Origin: an uncultured Desulfobulbaceae bacterium
GTDB taxonomy: Bacteria; Desulfobacterota; Desulfobulbia; Desulfobulbales; Desulfocapsaceae
Reading direction: 5' to 3'
Assembly: GCA_903887485.1 (NCBI GenBank)
Contig: CAISPV010000031.1
Span: 1 to 44,805, forward strand
Length of the DNA: 44,805 nt
The notes under the pieces were generated by a model. The model saw only the letters and a program-made list of their open reading frames with translations, was not told the DNA's origin and searched no databases. The stretch's first letter is position 1, and every line of letters begins with the position of its first letter. The position numbers were made by a program, and so were the translations under genes. Shown piece by piece: positions 1-8,589 of this stretch.

Positions 1-100
1 CAAAAATTAAAAATGGAGCGGCCAAATGGCTATTTTGTAGGCCAAACCTTAAGAGCTCATCTCATTGTTCTTCTCAAACTGAACATTTTGCAAGAGGCTC
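1..100. mobile_element. Possible insertion sequence end interrupting the flavin oxidoreductase gene
   Basis: Read on the minus strand, sequence from about position 100 downward no longer matches the oxidoreductase and begins GAGCCTCTTGCAAAATG. The stretch is AT-rich and contains broken inverted GGCC-containing repeats at 18-45. It looks like the terminus of a transposable element, but no transposase is inside the window, so this is inferred only from the abrupt loss of homology and the look of the boundary. Confidence 0.3.
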
Positions 101-856
101 TTTAGTGACATAAAGAAATAATTCCCGATAGTCATCACAACCCATATCATTAAAAACCCCGTTTGGTGAAATACGGGCTCCAACCTGATCTGGCGGCCAC
201 ACCTCAAGGACCGCCTCCAGTACCTCTTTAAAAAAGCGGAACCTGTTCTCTATGCTGCCACCGTATTGATCTTCACGGTGATTCGTCGTTGCATCAAGAA
301 ATTGATTAATCAGATAGCCATTGGCTCCATGCACCTCTATACCAGAAAAACCAGCGGCTTTGGCATTTTCTGCCGCTTTTCGATAATCATTGACTGTTGC
401 CTTAATTTCTTCCACGGTAAGTGGGCGTGGGTTTTCGTAAGGCTTACTGCCAAGAGGCGTGTGAATGTTGTCACCGTTTAACTTCACTGCAGAAGCAGAA
501 ACAGGAAGGTTGCCATCATGAAAATCACTGTGCGATGCTCTGCCGCAATGCCAAAGCTGCAAAAAAATAGGTGTACCTGTTGGTTTGACTTTTTCCGTGA
601 CTTTTCGCCAGCCCTCGACCATTGCATCAGTAAAAATTCCCGGGGAATCAATCCAGCCAATACCCTGATTTGAAATCACCGTCGCCTCAGTTATCAAAAG
701 ACCAGCGCCGGCTCTCTGAACATAATACTCAGCCATAAGGTCGTTAGGGACACGCTCCTTTCCAGCACGGCCTCTTGTCATTGGCGCCATTGCAATTCGG
801 TTTTTCAGACGAAGTTTACCGATTGAGAGCGGTTCGAACATTTTGTTGTTATTCAT
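74..856 (-). pseudogene. Old Yellow Enzyme family NADH:flavin oxidoreductase, 3'-truncated
   Basis: The reading frame gives 260 residues that match the N-terminal two thirds of FMN-dependent Old Yellow Enzymes (NemA/xenobiotic reductase type), which normally run to about 350-370 residues and reduce activated alkenes or nitro compounds with NAD(P)H. Visible family signatures are the N-terminal PLSIGKLRLKNRIAMAPMTR block, the flavin-site stretch around FLQLWHCGR, the substrate-binding pair in EVHGANGYLINQF, and the YGGSIENR segment. Homology stops after residues reading FLYVTKE, near position 100; the frame then closes with about eight unrelated residues. The last beta-strands and phosphate-binding loop are therefore missing, and the product should be inactive. 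The foreign sequence begins with GAGCCTCTTGC in the gene's sense, which resembles an insertion sequence end, so interruption by an element lying mostly outside the window is likely but not shown. Confidence 0.8.
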
Positions 857-904
857 ACCAAATCATCCCCCTTTGTTTTTTTGATAAAAAGTTAACTGAG
901 GTCA

Positions 905-1085
905 GTCATCAATAGTGGACACCAAATCAATCATGTTGCTTTTTGCATTTTATAAAAACGGCGTTCAAAAGCTGCTGGAGAAAGATAGCCAAGTCTCTTT
1001 AGCTTTCTCTGAGAGATTATAGCACATTTTAATGTATTCTGTAGTCACTCGGATCGTCTCTTGTTGGGTTTGATAACGCTGATGC
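905..1085 (-). mobile_element. IS3-family element remnant (C-terminal transposase tail)
   Basis: On the minus strand, 1011 down to 931 encodes LGYLSPAAFERRFYK and ends in TGA. This is the classic C-terminal tail of IS3-family OrfB integrases (consensus LGYLSPxxFE). Further upstream, in another frame, 1080-1025 reads QETIRVTTEYIKMCYN, matching the preceding segment of the same protein (EYIxxFYN), so at least one frameshift separates them. Just downstream of the stop is TGGTGTCCACTATTGATGAC, which resembles IS3-type terminal sequence. The rest of the element is gone. It is a dead fossil without an intact catalytic domain. Confidence 0.7.
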
Positions 1086-1118
1086 CCTTTTTTCGTTCAA
1101 CTCAAAGGAGGCAAGACC

Positions 1119-1343
1119 ATGATTATCAATCTTACCAGAAGCATGCGGAATATTACACAAAAAGCAGACAAGAACAACCTCGGCCATTGCATCCTGCTAT
1201 TTGAGGCTGCAAATGAGATAGAACGCTTGCAAAAGAAGCTTTCTATTGCAGAAACTCGTCTGAATCACCCCCAAACCAGGTGCAAAATAACTCCTTTGTC
1301 TTTGGTAAAGTCTTGTCCCTCTTTAAATTACAAGAGGAGATAG
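1119..1343 (+). CDS. Small hypothetical protein upstream of radC-like gene
   Basis: A 74-residue frame with a strong ribosome binding site (AAAGGAGG at 1103-1110, 8 nt before the ATG). It ends 3 nt before the start of the radC-like gene, and a second AGGAGAT site lies across its last codons, so the two probably form one transcript. Residues 25-48 look amphipathic and helical (FEAANEIERLQKKLSIAETR), while the last 25 residues are basic and low in complexity, so the C-terminus may itself be altered. I do not recognise a family. Position before a RadC/JAB gene is common for small genes of mobile or defence-linked loci, but nothing here gives a function. Confidence 0.45.
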   Translation: MIINLTRSMRNITQKADKNNLGHCILLFEAANEIERLQKKLSIAETRLNHPQTRCKITPLSLVKSCPSLNYKRR

Positions 1344-1346
1344 ACC

Positions 1347-1864
1347 ATGAAATTATTTATCCAAGACGAACAAGGACGGTACGTCACTGCGACAACCCCC
1401 GAAATCATCAAAGAGTCCCGTAGTCGTACTCGTTCCACATTGAAAAGAGGATCAGAATTTATCGGAGGGGCACAAGTGGCAAAGGAAGCAATAGCCTCAA
1501 AAATCGCATCCTACCAACATGAGGTCTTTGGTTGTCTGTTTCTGGACACCAAAAACTGCATCCTGGATTGGAAGGAAATGTTCCACGGGACTATTGACTC
1601 ACAACAGGTTACCCTCGTGAAGAGGTCAAGGAAGCCCTGCGGCTCAATGCTTCAAAGGTTATCCTTTTCCACAACCACCCTTCAGGTAATGCTGACCCAT
1701 CACAACCGGACATTGAATTGACCAAAAAACTGAAAGAAATCTTAAAGATCATAGATGTGAAGGTTCTCGACCACATCATCGTAGGGGATGATGTAACGTC
1801 CTTTACGGATAGTTCAGCCGTTGCAGATTGCCATGAAGGCGCTCACTGGTTAGTTGTTCCATGA
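1347..1864 (+). pseudogene. radC: RadC/JAB-domain (JAMM) protein, frameshifted and 3'-fused to IS21 DNA
   Basis: The first frame (from 1347) gives the start of a RadC-type JAB domain (HEVFGCLFLDTKN, then [10 protein letters not shown]). At 1609-1611 one base appears to be missing: restoring it gives [17 protein letters not shown], followed in the +1 frame by the metal-site motif HNHPSG and [16 protein letters not shown]. Read as is, the frame runs out at 1721 without the HNHPSG site, so the product would lack the presumed metallo-isopeptidase/nuclease centre. The restored frame reaches a stop at 1862-1864, but its last 17 or so codons are antisense to istB. The true radC 3' end was therefore lost at a junction near 1803-1812. 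RadC-like JAB proteins are often carried by mobile elements. Family assignment is firm; the frameshift could be real or a sequencing error. Confidence 0.75.
1803..1862 (-). pseudogene. istB: IS21 istB remnant (first 19 codons)
   Basis: An ATG at 1862, preceded by GGAGGTG at a proper distance, opens a frame reading [19 protein letters not shown] and then a stop. This matches the beginning of IstB helper ATPases (ERLxxxLxxLKLP). The AAA+ core (Walker A and B) is entirely missing. It overlaps the end of istA by 13 nt, which supports the assignment. Homology ends where radC-derived sequence begins, so the stop lies at a deletion junction. Confidence 0.7.
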
Positions 1865-3118
1865 CACACCTCCCTGGGAAAACTTGCCATAGTCGCTCGT
1901 CGGCCGTTGTTCAACTTGGGGGAAGAGAGAGCTGGTCGTCAATCCTCGGGTGGCCTTGCCTTTACTCTTGCCGTACTTGCGGCGATTTTGCTCCTGGTCC
2001 CGCTTGAGTTGTTCGTAGAAGAGCCGGTTGCCGACAACGGTGTGTTTACCTTCCGCCTCCTGATAGGTGACCAGCAGATCCTGGTCATGAAAGATACGGA
2101 TGACCCCATTTTTGATTTTCAGCAGAATCTTCTTGCCTACCATGAGATGGGGAACCAGATAGCGGTTGGTGTTGTAAGATACCTGGCAATCCTTGTACAC
2201 CTTGCGATAAAGTTTTATCGAGGTGTCATAGTCAGATGCCGGTAACGCGCCGAGTCGTAGCATCTCTTCCAGCCAGCTGACAATAACCGGTTGCTGGTGG
2301 GTTCCATGAATCCGCTTATTAGCGGTCTCGTCAAGCCAGATCCGCATATCCCGGTTGAGAGTTGCAAGCGAGGTGAACGTATAGCCACGCCAGAACCGTT
2401 CCCGAATATAATCCATAGAACGCTCAACCTTGCCCTTGACCCACGGGCTGTAAGGCGGACAGGCCTTCGGTGTGAATCCGTAATGCCGGGCGAAATGGAC
2501 AAACTCGACATTGAAGTTGACCTTGCCTTCTTTACGGTCAATGACCACGTTCTTTATGTTGTCGTATAGAATTTTTGCCGGAATGCCGCCTAAATAACGG
2601 AAGGCATTGGCGTGGCAGTCCATAAAGGAACCCAGTGTGCAATGATTGATATATTCGACATACATGCCTCGCGAAAATCCAAGGTCCATGACAAAGGCAT
2701 AGACGGTCGTAATGCGGCCACCCGGCTCCTGGATTTGAAAATCACTGAAATCTACTTGGGCCTGCAAGCCCGGCTCTGTTTCAAATCGAATATAGGCGAT
2801 CCGGGTCTTTTGTTCTTTAATGGTGCCGACATATCGTTTGACAGTCTCATAGCTGCCGGTAAAACCGAGATTCTTGAGCCGCTTAAATATCCAGGTCGCC
2901 TTATAGTCATCCTCATCGAGAAAATCTTGGATAACTTGGTGGTACGGTTCAAGGACCGAAACTCTCTGATATGTTTTGCGACAATCAGGGAAGGCCGTTG
3001 TCTCAAGATACTTCTTTACTGTCTTTCGATGAATACCAGGTTTCTTGGCAATAGTGCGTATACTGAATCCTTGGTTCCGTAATGAAAAAATGTCCATAAA
3101 TACCTCCATTGAGATCAT
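1850..3118 (-). CDS. istA: IS21-family transposase IstA
   Basis: A 422-residue DDE integrase-type transposase, intact end to end. The N-terminus has a helix-turn-helix ([19 protein letters not shown], about residues 8-35) for binding the element ends. The rve-type catalytic core shows the acidic triad: Asp123 in AQVDFSDF, Asp186 in ILYDNIKN and Glu232 in VKGKVERS. The C-terminal end ([10 protein letters not shown]) matches the usual IstA ending. The ATG at 3118 is chosen because AGGAGG lies 8 nt upstream; a GTG nine bases earlier would overlap that site. The last codons overlap the start of istB, the normal IS21 arrangement for coupled translation. Because its partner ATPase IstB is truncated, transposition would need IstB from another copy. 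Confidence 0.88.
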   Translation of the reverse strand: MISMEVFMDIFSLRNQGFSIRTIAKKPGIHRKTVKKYLETTAFPDCRKTYQRVSVLEPYHQVIQDFLDEDDYKATWIFKRLKNLGFTGSYETVKRYVGTIKEQKTRIAYIRFETEPGLQAQVDFSDFQIQEPGGRITTVYAFVMDLGFSRGMYVEYINHCTLGSFMDCHANAFRYLGGIPAKILYDNIKNVVIDRKEGKVNFNVEFVHFARHYGFTPKACPPYSPWVKGKVERSMDYIRERFWRGYTFTSLATLNRDMRIWLDETANKRIHGTHQQPVIVSWLEEMLRLGALPASDYDTSIKLYRKVYKDCQVSYNTNRYLVPHLMVGKKILLKIKNGVIRIFHDQDLLVTYQEAEGKHTVVGNRLFYEQLKRDQEQNRRKYGKSKGKATRGLTTSSLFPQVEQRPTSDYGKFSQGGVSWNN

Positions 3119-3167
3119 AATGACCACCTCCTATAAGGACGGTAATCACCACTGACGTTTCAAGGGT

Positions 3168-3217
3168 GGTACATTTCTCATGACCATTTTTGGCACATTA
3201 TGCCATGACTAGCGACA
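3168..3217 (-). repeat. IS21 terminal repeats (left end)
   Basis: On the minus strand, GTCATGGCATAATGTGCC (3209-3192) and GTCATGAGAAATGTACC (3184-3168) are imperfect direct repeats just upstream of istA. Paired terminal repeats of this kind are typical transposase-binding sites of IS21 elements. The outermost base is probably near 3217, where the sequence reads TGTCGCTAG. Confidence 0.6.
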
Positions 3218-3446
3218 AATGCTGCCGACTGTTATCAAGCAGCCTATAACAGGTCCACTTTAAATCGATAAAACTTGTTCAAACAATTTACATCCTTTTC
3301 TTTTTTACATTTTCCTGTAAATATGGAACTAGTTCTGATGCTGATTGTCCCAACGGTCCAGAACATTCCGGATAAATCCACCATCTCTTGCCGGAATCCC
3401 AGATTTTACATTGCCGTTGGTTTCATGGACCTGGAGAGGCGTAACA
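3218..3446. other. Intergenic region between IS21 end and unknown gene
   Basis: An AT-rich stretch with no recognisable gene. It must contain the promoter of the downstream unknown gene; I see no convincing -35/-10 pair. An open frame at 3275-3466 lacks a ribosome binding site and has no protein-like composition. Confidence 0.4.
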
Positions 3447-3485
3447 ATGCTTACTTATTATCTTGAGGCAATTGATGAACGATAA
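3447..3485 (+). CDS. Putative 12-residue leader peptide overlapping the next gene's start
   Basis: ATG at 3447 has a good ribosome binding site (GGAGAGG at 3433-3439, 7 nt upstream) and encodes MLTYYLEAIDER before TAA at 3483-3485. The start codon of the large downstream gene (3475) lies inside this frame, 8 nt before its stop. The arrangement suggests translational coupling: ribosomes finishing the short frame could restart at 3475. Whether the peptide itself has a role is unknown. Confidence 0.4.
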   Translation: MLTYYLEAIDER

Positions 3486-5691
3486 AGATGACAATTTCAA
3501 ACTGGACCAATCGGCCCAGGACCTTTACAAACAGCTGGAAGGTATAGATGAGACCTCCCGGGTAGCTTCTTCACAGTCATCGCTTATTGATCTCCTTAAT
3601 CAGCAGACAAAGCTGCTTGATTATTATCGAATATTGCTGGCCGATGCTACATACCTATTTGCCGGAATTATCAAAAGCAGTTATTCAGCTGCGCCCTCAC
3701 AGGAGATTGATCAGAAAATCCAGGATTTTCTTACATCTCTGAAAAAGATTGCGGAATTCCCGGAATTCAACCGGAAGATATATTGTCGCCTGCGCGGACA
3801 GCAACACACTTCGAACCAGTTGGGTTCCGAGACCTATGACTATGAGTTGTCGTTCAACAACATTCTTCTCGACTGTCAGATGGCCCTGATCATTGAAGAG
3901 AGGGTGAAAACACAAGGCAAAGGTCTTTATATAAAGTTGATGGATGCTTTTCAGTCCTTAAGCGCGATGAATATCTTTAATTTCTCTATCGATACCGGTG
4001 CCGGTGGAGAAGAGGATTATCGTAAGCTAGAGACCACCCTCCGGCTCCTGATCAAATTTTATGAGAACCCTAGTCGGGAAGGATTTGTTGTCTTAGATGA
4101 GTATGGCCAGTCCAGCATTAATCTGACCTTGCTGGCGGCAATGAACAATGTAAAACCCCTCGCCCTCCAGAACCTGGTTGACAAAATTAAACCCTTGATC
4201 CTTGGTCCAACCCCGGATAAGGGTCTTGAGCTTTTCGCAACGGTTTATGATGCGATCTTTGCGTCCATGAATCGGCGCAAGGACATCAAGAAAATTATGA
4301 TTGAGTTTAATAACGCTCAATTGCTTATGAATAATCTGCACACTGACCCCAAGCGCGCGACCGTGGTCGTCCAGATCTCGCGGCTGGTACTGGCCAAATA
4401 TGGTAGTAGCCCTCGAATGGCATCAGAGGTTATGAACAGTATCAATAGTGCCGGTTATATTGATATGCGCCCGGAAGTAATGGGCAGTCGCCTGACCAAG
4501 GCATCGGATTTTCTGGAACTTGCCGAACAAACCGATAATCGGGAAAATTTGCAGAGCGAAGCATTGCGCAACATAGAGAAAGGATTGGATCATCTGCCTG
4601 ATGAAATGTACAATAACATGTCCGTCAAAGGTTCAGAGGCCAGCACTTTCAACATCGAGGGCCAGGAAACAAAGTTTCTCTTGCATGAGAAAATCCTGGA
4701 TTTTCTCATTTTCTTTATCCGCAGATCTTCGATCAAAAAAAAGGTCCAGGATATTACTAATAAAAATGTTTGGTTTGATGATGATGACTATGCGGTTATT
4801 GCCAAGGATTTCGCGATCTCCAAAGAAGATGCGGTTAATTTGATCAGTCTGCTTCGTGACAGTTTTGATTTTAACGGCAATTTCCGCCGGAGCTTCTTTG
4901 AAAAGAATATCCAAGGTTTTGTCAGAAGTGGCAGCAAGGTTTTCGAATTTCTCTGGCATTACCTTAAAGAGCTTCCCTTAAGAAATGATCGGGTCGCCTT
5001 TCTGAATGCGCTCCAAATCCTGGTCGCCCAACTCGAGCAGCCGAAGCTGGCGCTCAACATACTTCTTTCCGATATATTTGACCGTTCGGCAAAAAATGTA
5101 AAGTTCTCCGATCGCAATGCCTTCATTTTGGCAACAGCTCTGTTGTGCTCCAGTAAATCTCCAGGAAGAACTCACATAGAGCTTACCCCTGAAGATGTGC
5201 TGCAGACCAAGGACGATCTTAATCTGGACACGATTTCTGTAGTGCTGGAGTTTTTTGAGCAGCACCATGACAATATCATCCAGAAATTTAGACTGATCAC
5301 CGAACTTCTGCTGACATCATCGGCCAAGGAAAATTTTGCGGAGAACGAAATGCAACCCCGATTTCTCCTCTATCTGATCCGGGAGATGGTGATCTTTTTT
5401 TCCCTGATCGGTGGCAAATCAGCCCACACCATCATCCGTGGGGTTGTTCTGGAGTTCGGCGATCCTTTTTCGGCATATTATAGAGAAATGAAAAACAAGG
5501 AGAACCTGCGGCATTCATTGCAGCTTCTGCAGATCGCCGCCCGCAGTTTGCGAAGGTTTGCAAATCCTCAGGATATGAACCTTCTATGGGAAATCGTCAG
5601 CAACGAAGATGCCTTTGTTAAACTCTATGACGAACCAGATCCGCTCAATCATGTCCAGCGGGTGATGGAGAAGATCAGAAAAGGCGATTGA
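3475..5691 (+). CDS. Large hypothetical cytosolic protein, unrecognised
   Basis: A 739-residue protein with no signal peptide and no transmembrane segment. It is rich in Leu, Asp, Asn and Lys and appears almost wholly alpha-helical, with long amphipathic stretches (for example residues 40-70 and 440-480), consistent with a helical-repeat or scaffold protein. I find no nucleotide-binding loop, metal site or other catalytic motif and do not recognise a family. ATG 3475 is chosen over TTG 3463 because GAGG at 3465-3468 is spaced properly for it. The start is embedded in a 12-codon open frame, suggesting coupled translation. The gene converges on the adenylate cyclase gene with only 77 nt between stops. 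It is long, uninterrupted and codon-biased like its neighbours, so I am confident it is real but not of its role. Confidence 0.75.
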   Translation: MNDKDDNFKLDQSAQDLYKQLEGIDETSRVASSQSSLIDLLNQQTKLLDYYRILLADATYLFAGIIKSSYSAAPSQEIDQKIQDFLTSLKKIAEFPEFNRKIYCRLRGQQHTSNQLGSETYDYELSFNNILLDCQMALIIEERVKTQGKGLYIKLMDAFQSLSAMNIFNFSIDTGAGGEEDYRKLETTLRLLIKFYENPSREGFVVLDEYGQSSINLTLLAAMNNVKPLALQNLVDKIKPLILGPTPDKGLELFATVYDAIFASMNRRKDIKKIMIEFNNAQLLMNNLHTDPKRATVVVQISRLVLAKYGSSPRMASEVMNSINSAGYIDMRPEVMGSRLTKASDFLELAEQTDNRENLQSEALRNIEKGLDHLPDEMYNNMSVKGSEASTFNIEGQETKFLLHEKILDFLIFFIRRSSIKKKVQDITNKNVWFDDDDYAVIAKDFAISKEDAVNLISLLRDSFDFNGNFRRSFFEKNIQGFVRSGSKVFEFLWHYLKELPLRNDRVAFLNALQILVAQLEQPKLALNILLSDIFDRSAKNVKFSDRNAFILATALLCSSKSPGRTHIELTPEDVLQTKDDLNLDTISVVLEFFEQHHDNIIQKFRLITELLLTSSAKENFAENEMQPRFLLYLIREMVIFFSLIGGKSAHTIIRGVVLEFGDPFSAYYREMKNKENLRHSLQLLQIAARSLRRFANPQDMNLLWEIVSNEDAFVKLYDEPDPLNHVQRVMEKIRKGD

Positions 5692-5768
5692 TTGCTTGGC
5701 AATCAGGAAAGTTGCACAGATGCTGATCCGGTTAATAAATGTAATATCGATTTTGATGGCAAAGCACT

Positions 5769-8291
5769 TTATCTTCCCAGCAGTTCGTACACCTTCAGGT
5801 CAGCTATCGTTTTATCTATCTCCCTGATTTCCAAAGGGCTCTGGACGGCACGGATGGTGCTTTCGGACACAAGAACCACGTTGGGCATAGTCTTGGTCAG
5901 ATCCTGCAGCCGGAAGACATTATTTACGGAATCTCCGATAACCGTATAGTCCATTTTCATTTCAAAACCGATATTCCCGACCACCACCTCACCGGTAAAG
6001 ATACTGACCCCGATATAGACCGGATCGTCGAGGATCGCCTTCAGGTAATCTTCGTTTAATGACTCGATGGCGTACTGCATTTCAAGTGCCGCCGAGACAG
6101 CGTTCTCCGCGTCCATTGTCGTTGAGACCGGGGCGCCGAACAAGGCCAGAAAGCCGTCGCCAAGATATTTGTCGACAATGCCATGATGTTTAAAAACGAT
6201 GCCTCCCATGATTGAGAAGAACTGGTTCAGCAGGGCGACACTTTTGATAGGGCCAATTTTTTTGGTGAGCTTCGAGAAGTTACGGATATCCAAATTGAGC
6301 AGGGTGATGGTCTTGAACTCGTCAACAATCTTCCGTTTAATCGTGGTCCCGTGGATTATTTTGTCGATCACCTCTTTGGGAACAAATTTCTGGAAGACGC
6401 CCCGGATGCCCCTTTCTTGTTCGGCCATTAAAACGGTCTCTTTGTAAAGACGGGCGTTTTCCATGGCAATGCTTACCGAGGTGGCGATCGATTGCAGAAG
6501 ATCCTTGTCCCCTTCAGTGAAATTGCCATCCTGTTTGTTGAGGACCTCGATCACCCCGATCACCTTGCCTTGTGAGATCATCGGCACACAGAGGACGGAA
6601 CGGGTTTTGAACCCGGTTGCATTGTCTATTTCCGGGTGAAAATAGCTTGAACAAAAGACATCATTTTCAACGATCGGCTTGCCGAGGGCGGCCACCGATC
6701 CAGAAATACCCTGGCCCAATTTCAGGCGGAATTTTTTTAGCTGGGTAACATCAATGTCAAAGGCAACGGCAAATTCAAGCTGATCGTCTTTAACAAGAGA
6801 CAGGGATCCCGCCTCAACATTCATCAAGGTCCGGATCATGTCCATGGTGTATTTGAGAACCTTGTTTATGTCAAAGGTTGAGCTGGCAAGGGCGCTGCCG
6901 ATCTGTTTAATTGTCTCCAGCTCCTGGTTTCTCTTGACGACTGAGGTTGCCAGTCGACCTTTATCAATAGTAAAGGAAACAATGTTGGCAATGGAATCAA
7001 TTAGTTCCTGGCAATCATGAAATGGTTTGCTGTCTTTGGCATAGAAAATTATACTGCCGTTGATATCGCCGTGCACGGTTAAGGGGACCACAAGACACGA
7101 TTTCAGGCCGTGATTGACAAACAACTTTTTGTCCATGCCGGGTGCCGCCGGATCAATTACATCAATTATCCGGCAGGACCCCTGATTAATGGATTTTTCA
7201 ATCATCCCTCCCTTGATAGTAAACTTGTCGCCGATGGATATGTCCGAAATTTTGCTCGAAATTATGTCGGTTACGGAAAGGTAATCGTTTTTTGCATTTT
7301 CCCGGGTCATAACCAGGGCAAACTCAAAGGGGAGAATATTCTGAACCTCATTAAGAACGGTGTGTAACAATTCGCTGCCCTTGAGGCTGGAGTTCAAAAC
7401 CGTGAATATTTTCTTGAAGGCCGCCATCTGCCGACTTTCCAGCTCTGTTTCGCTCATGAGACGAATATTTTCAAAAGTGAAGGCTGCATTGCTTAAAAGT
7501 GGTGACAGGGATTCGATATCCATTTCGGAAAAAATCTTGTTGTCATCTTTACAGGAAATCGTCAGTACCCCGATAACTTCCTTGATGGTTTTGATTGGCA
7601 TGACTATGAAGGATTTTGTTCCGTAATGTATTCGGTTGGTCCGCCCGAAACGTCTTTCTTCCTCTATGTCTTCGATGATTAAGGGTGTTTTGTTAATGAC
7701 TGCATATTTGGCGATTGACGTTTCAAAATCTATCTTGTCGTCTATTCGGATATGGTCACCGAGACCGATGCTGGCCTTGACCGTAAAATGCTTTGGTACC
7801 GACTTGCCGAGGATCATGATTGAGCCGACATCGGCGTCTGTCAGGAGCAAGGCACGCTCAAGGGTGACATGAAGGATTTCCCAGGGGTCGCGGGTTCCAT
7901 AACACAAGTCGGATAATTCTTTTAGTATCGATACTTCCGAGGACTTTTTGGCAAGTTGCACGGAATTTAGACGTAATTTACCTTCAACGACGTTGAATGA
8001 CTGGATGATTTGTTGTAATTCGTTTTGGTTTTCGTCCACTACCCCGGGTAATAAATCTTTGGCTATCTTAGCCTTGATGTTTTTCGATATATTGATAATG
8101 TTATCAAACAATCTTCGGAGCAGGGTGAAGCCGACAAAGATATAAACAAGGCCGATCACGATAAAAATTTTGATATAATTGTCGTGCAGTAAATTGTCTT
8201 TATATCCTAAGTACAGGAAGCCGGAACAGGGGAAAAGAAGCAGGAGAATGAAAATTATATTGAGTATATAGTAAAGGCGATTGTTATTCAT
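5769..8291 (-). CDS. Membrane-anchored GAF-domain class III adenylate cyclase
   Basis: An 840-residue sensor cyclase predicted to make cAMP from ATP. Two membrane helices lie near residues 7-30 and 40-60 with a very short outside loop, followed by a linker helix and three GAF-type modules (about 130-290, 305-460 and 480-640) that probably bind small ligands. The C-terminal class III cyclase domain (about 656-840) has the metal-binding aspartates Asp668 (LNLDIRNFS) and Asp712 (YLGDGF), the adenine-specifying Lys708 and Asp781 (MDYTVIGD), and the transition-state Asn790 and Arg794 (VNNVFR), so it should be active. The start at 8291 places the first membrane helix at the N-terminus; an in-frame start at 8381 would add 30 basic/hydrophobic residues. 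No strong ribosome binding site helps decide. The gene converges with the unknown 739-residue gene. Confidence 0.88.
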   Translation of the reverse strand: MNNNRLYYILNIIFILLLLFPCSGFLYLGYKDNLLHDNYIKIFIVIGLVYIFVGFTLLRRLFDNIINISKNIKAKIAKDLLPGVVDENQNELQQIIQSFNVVEGKLRLNSVQLAKKSSEVSILKELSDLCYGTRDPWEILHVTLERALLLTDADVGSIMILGKSVPKHFTVKASIGLGDHIRIDDKIDFETSIAKYAVINKTPLIIEDIEEERRFGRTNRIHYGTKSFIVMPIKTIKEVIGVLTISCKDDNKIFSEMDIESLSPLLSNAAFTFENIRLMSETELESRQMAAFKKIFTVLNSSLKGSELLHTVLNEVQNILPFEFALVMTRENAKNDYLSVTDIISSKISDISIGDKFTIKGGMIEKSINQGSCRIIDVIDPAAPGMDKKLFVNHGLKSCLVVPLTVHGDINGSIIFYAKDSKPFHDCQELIDSIANIVSFTIDKGRLATSVVKRNQELETIKQIGSALASSTFDINKVLKYTMDMIRTLMNVEAGSLSLVKDDQLEFAVAFDIDVTQLKKFRLKLGQGISGSVAALGKPIVENDVFCSSYFHPEIDNATGFKTRSVLCVPMISQGKVIGVIEVLNKQDGNFTEGDKDLLQSIATSVSIAMENARLYKETVLMAEQERGIRGVFQKFVPKEVIDKIIHGTTIKRKIVDEFKTITLLNLDIRNFSKLTKKIGPIKSVALLNQFFSIMGGIVFKHHGIVDKYLGDGFLALFGAPVSTTMDAENAVSAALEMQYAIESLNEDYLKAILDDPVYIGVSIFTGEVVVGNIGFEMKMDYTVIGDSVNNVFRLQDLTKTMPNVVLVSESTIRAVQSPLEIREIDKTIADLKVYELLGR

Positions 8292-8381
8292 AATGGTTAT
8301 TTTACCCAAAAAAGATAAGATGATAAGAATTCGCCTTCTTAGGAAAGCTAAAAGATAGGACCGCGCCCCGAGATTGCCCAT

Positions 8382-8589
8382 TTCTTCAGTCCATATACTT
8401 ATTTTCCCGCGAAAATCCGGGAATATTCAAAATTCTGTGTCACGGCTTACGCTTCTCATAACTACCACCCAAGTGAGCGGAAGCAGAAGTCAGTTCCGAG
8501 AATGGGCCTAAAATCATGCTCGTCGGAGGAGCTGGTTTTTGCTGGAGCCGCTTTATGAGAATCATCCTTTTCATCAGTCAATAAACTTA
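8382..8589. other. Intergenic region with hairpin upstream of the cyclase gene
   Basis: No gene seen. A hairpin, TTCCCG/CGGGAA with an 8-nt loop, lies at 8404-8423. The rest may contain the deleted transposon's right end and the cyclase promoter; neither can be fixed from sequence alone. Confidence 0.3.

Larger units (their letters stand above)
1803..3217 (-). mobile_element. IS21-family insertion sequence, right part deleted
   Basis: The element consists of a left end with repeated terminal motifs (3168-3217), a full-length istA, and only the first 19 codons of istB. A complete IS21 element is about 2-2.5 kb and ends with a roughly 250-codon istB and a second set of terminal repeats. Here istB stops at the radC junction near 1803-1812, so the element cannot move by itself. 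No second terminus or target duplication is visible. Confidence 0.8.

Noticed and set aside
1609-1611. Programmed frameshift in the radC-like gene
   Set aside because: There is no slippery heptamer or downstream stimulator, and the neighbouring genes are decayed, so plain mutation is more likely.
3275-3466. A 63-codon frame before the large unknown gene
   Set aside because: There is no ribosome binding site, the composition is not protein-like, and it overlaps the better-supported 12-codon frame.
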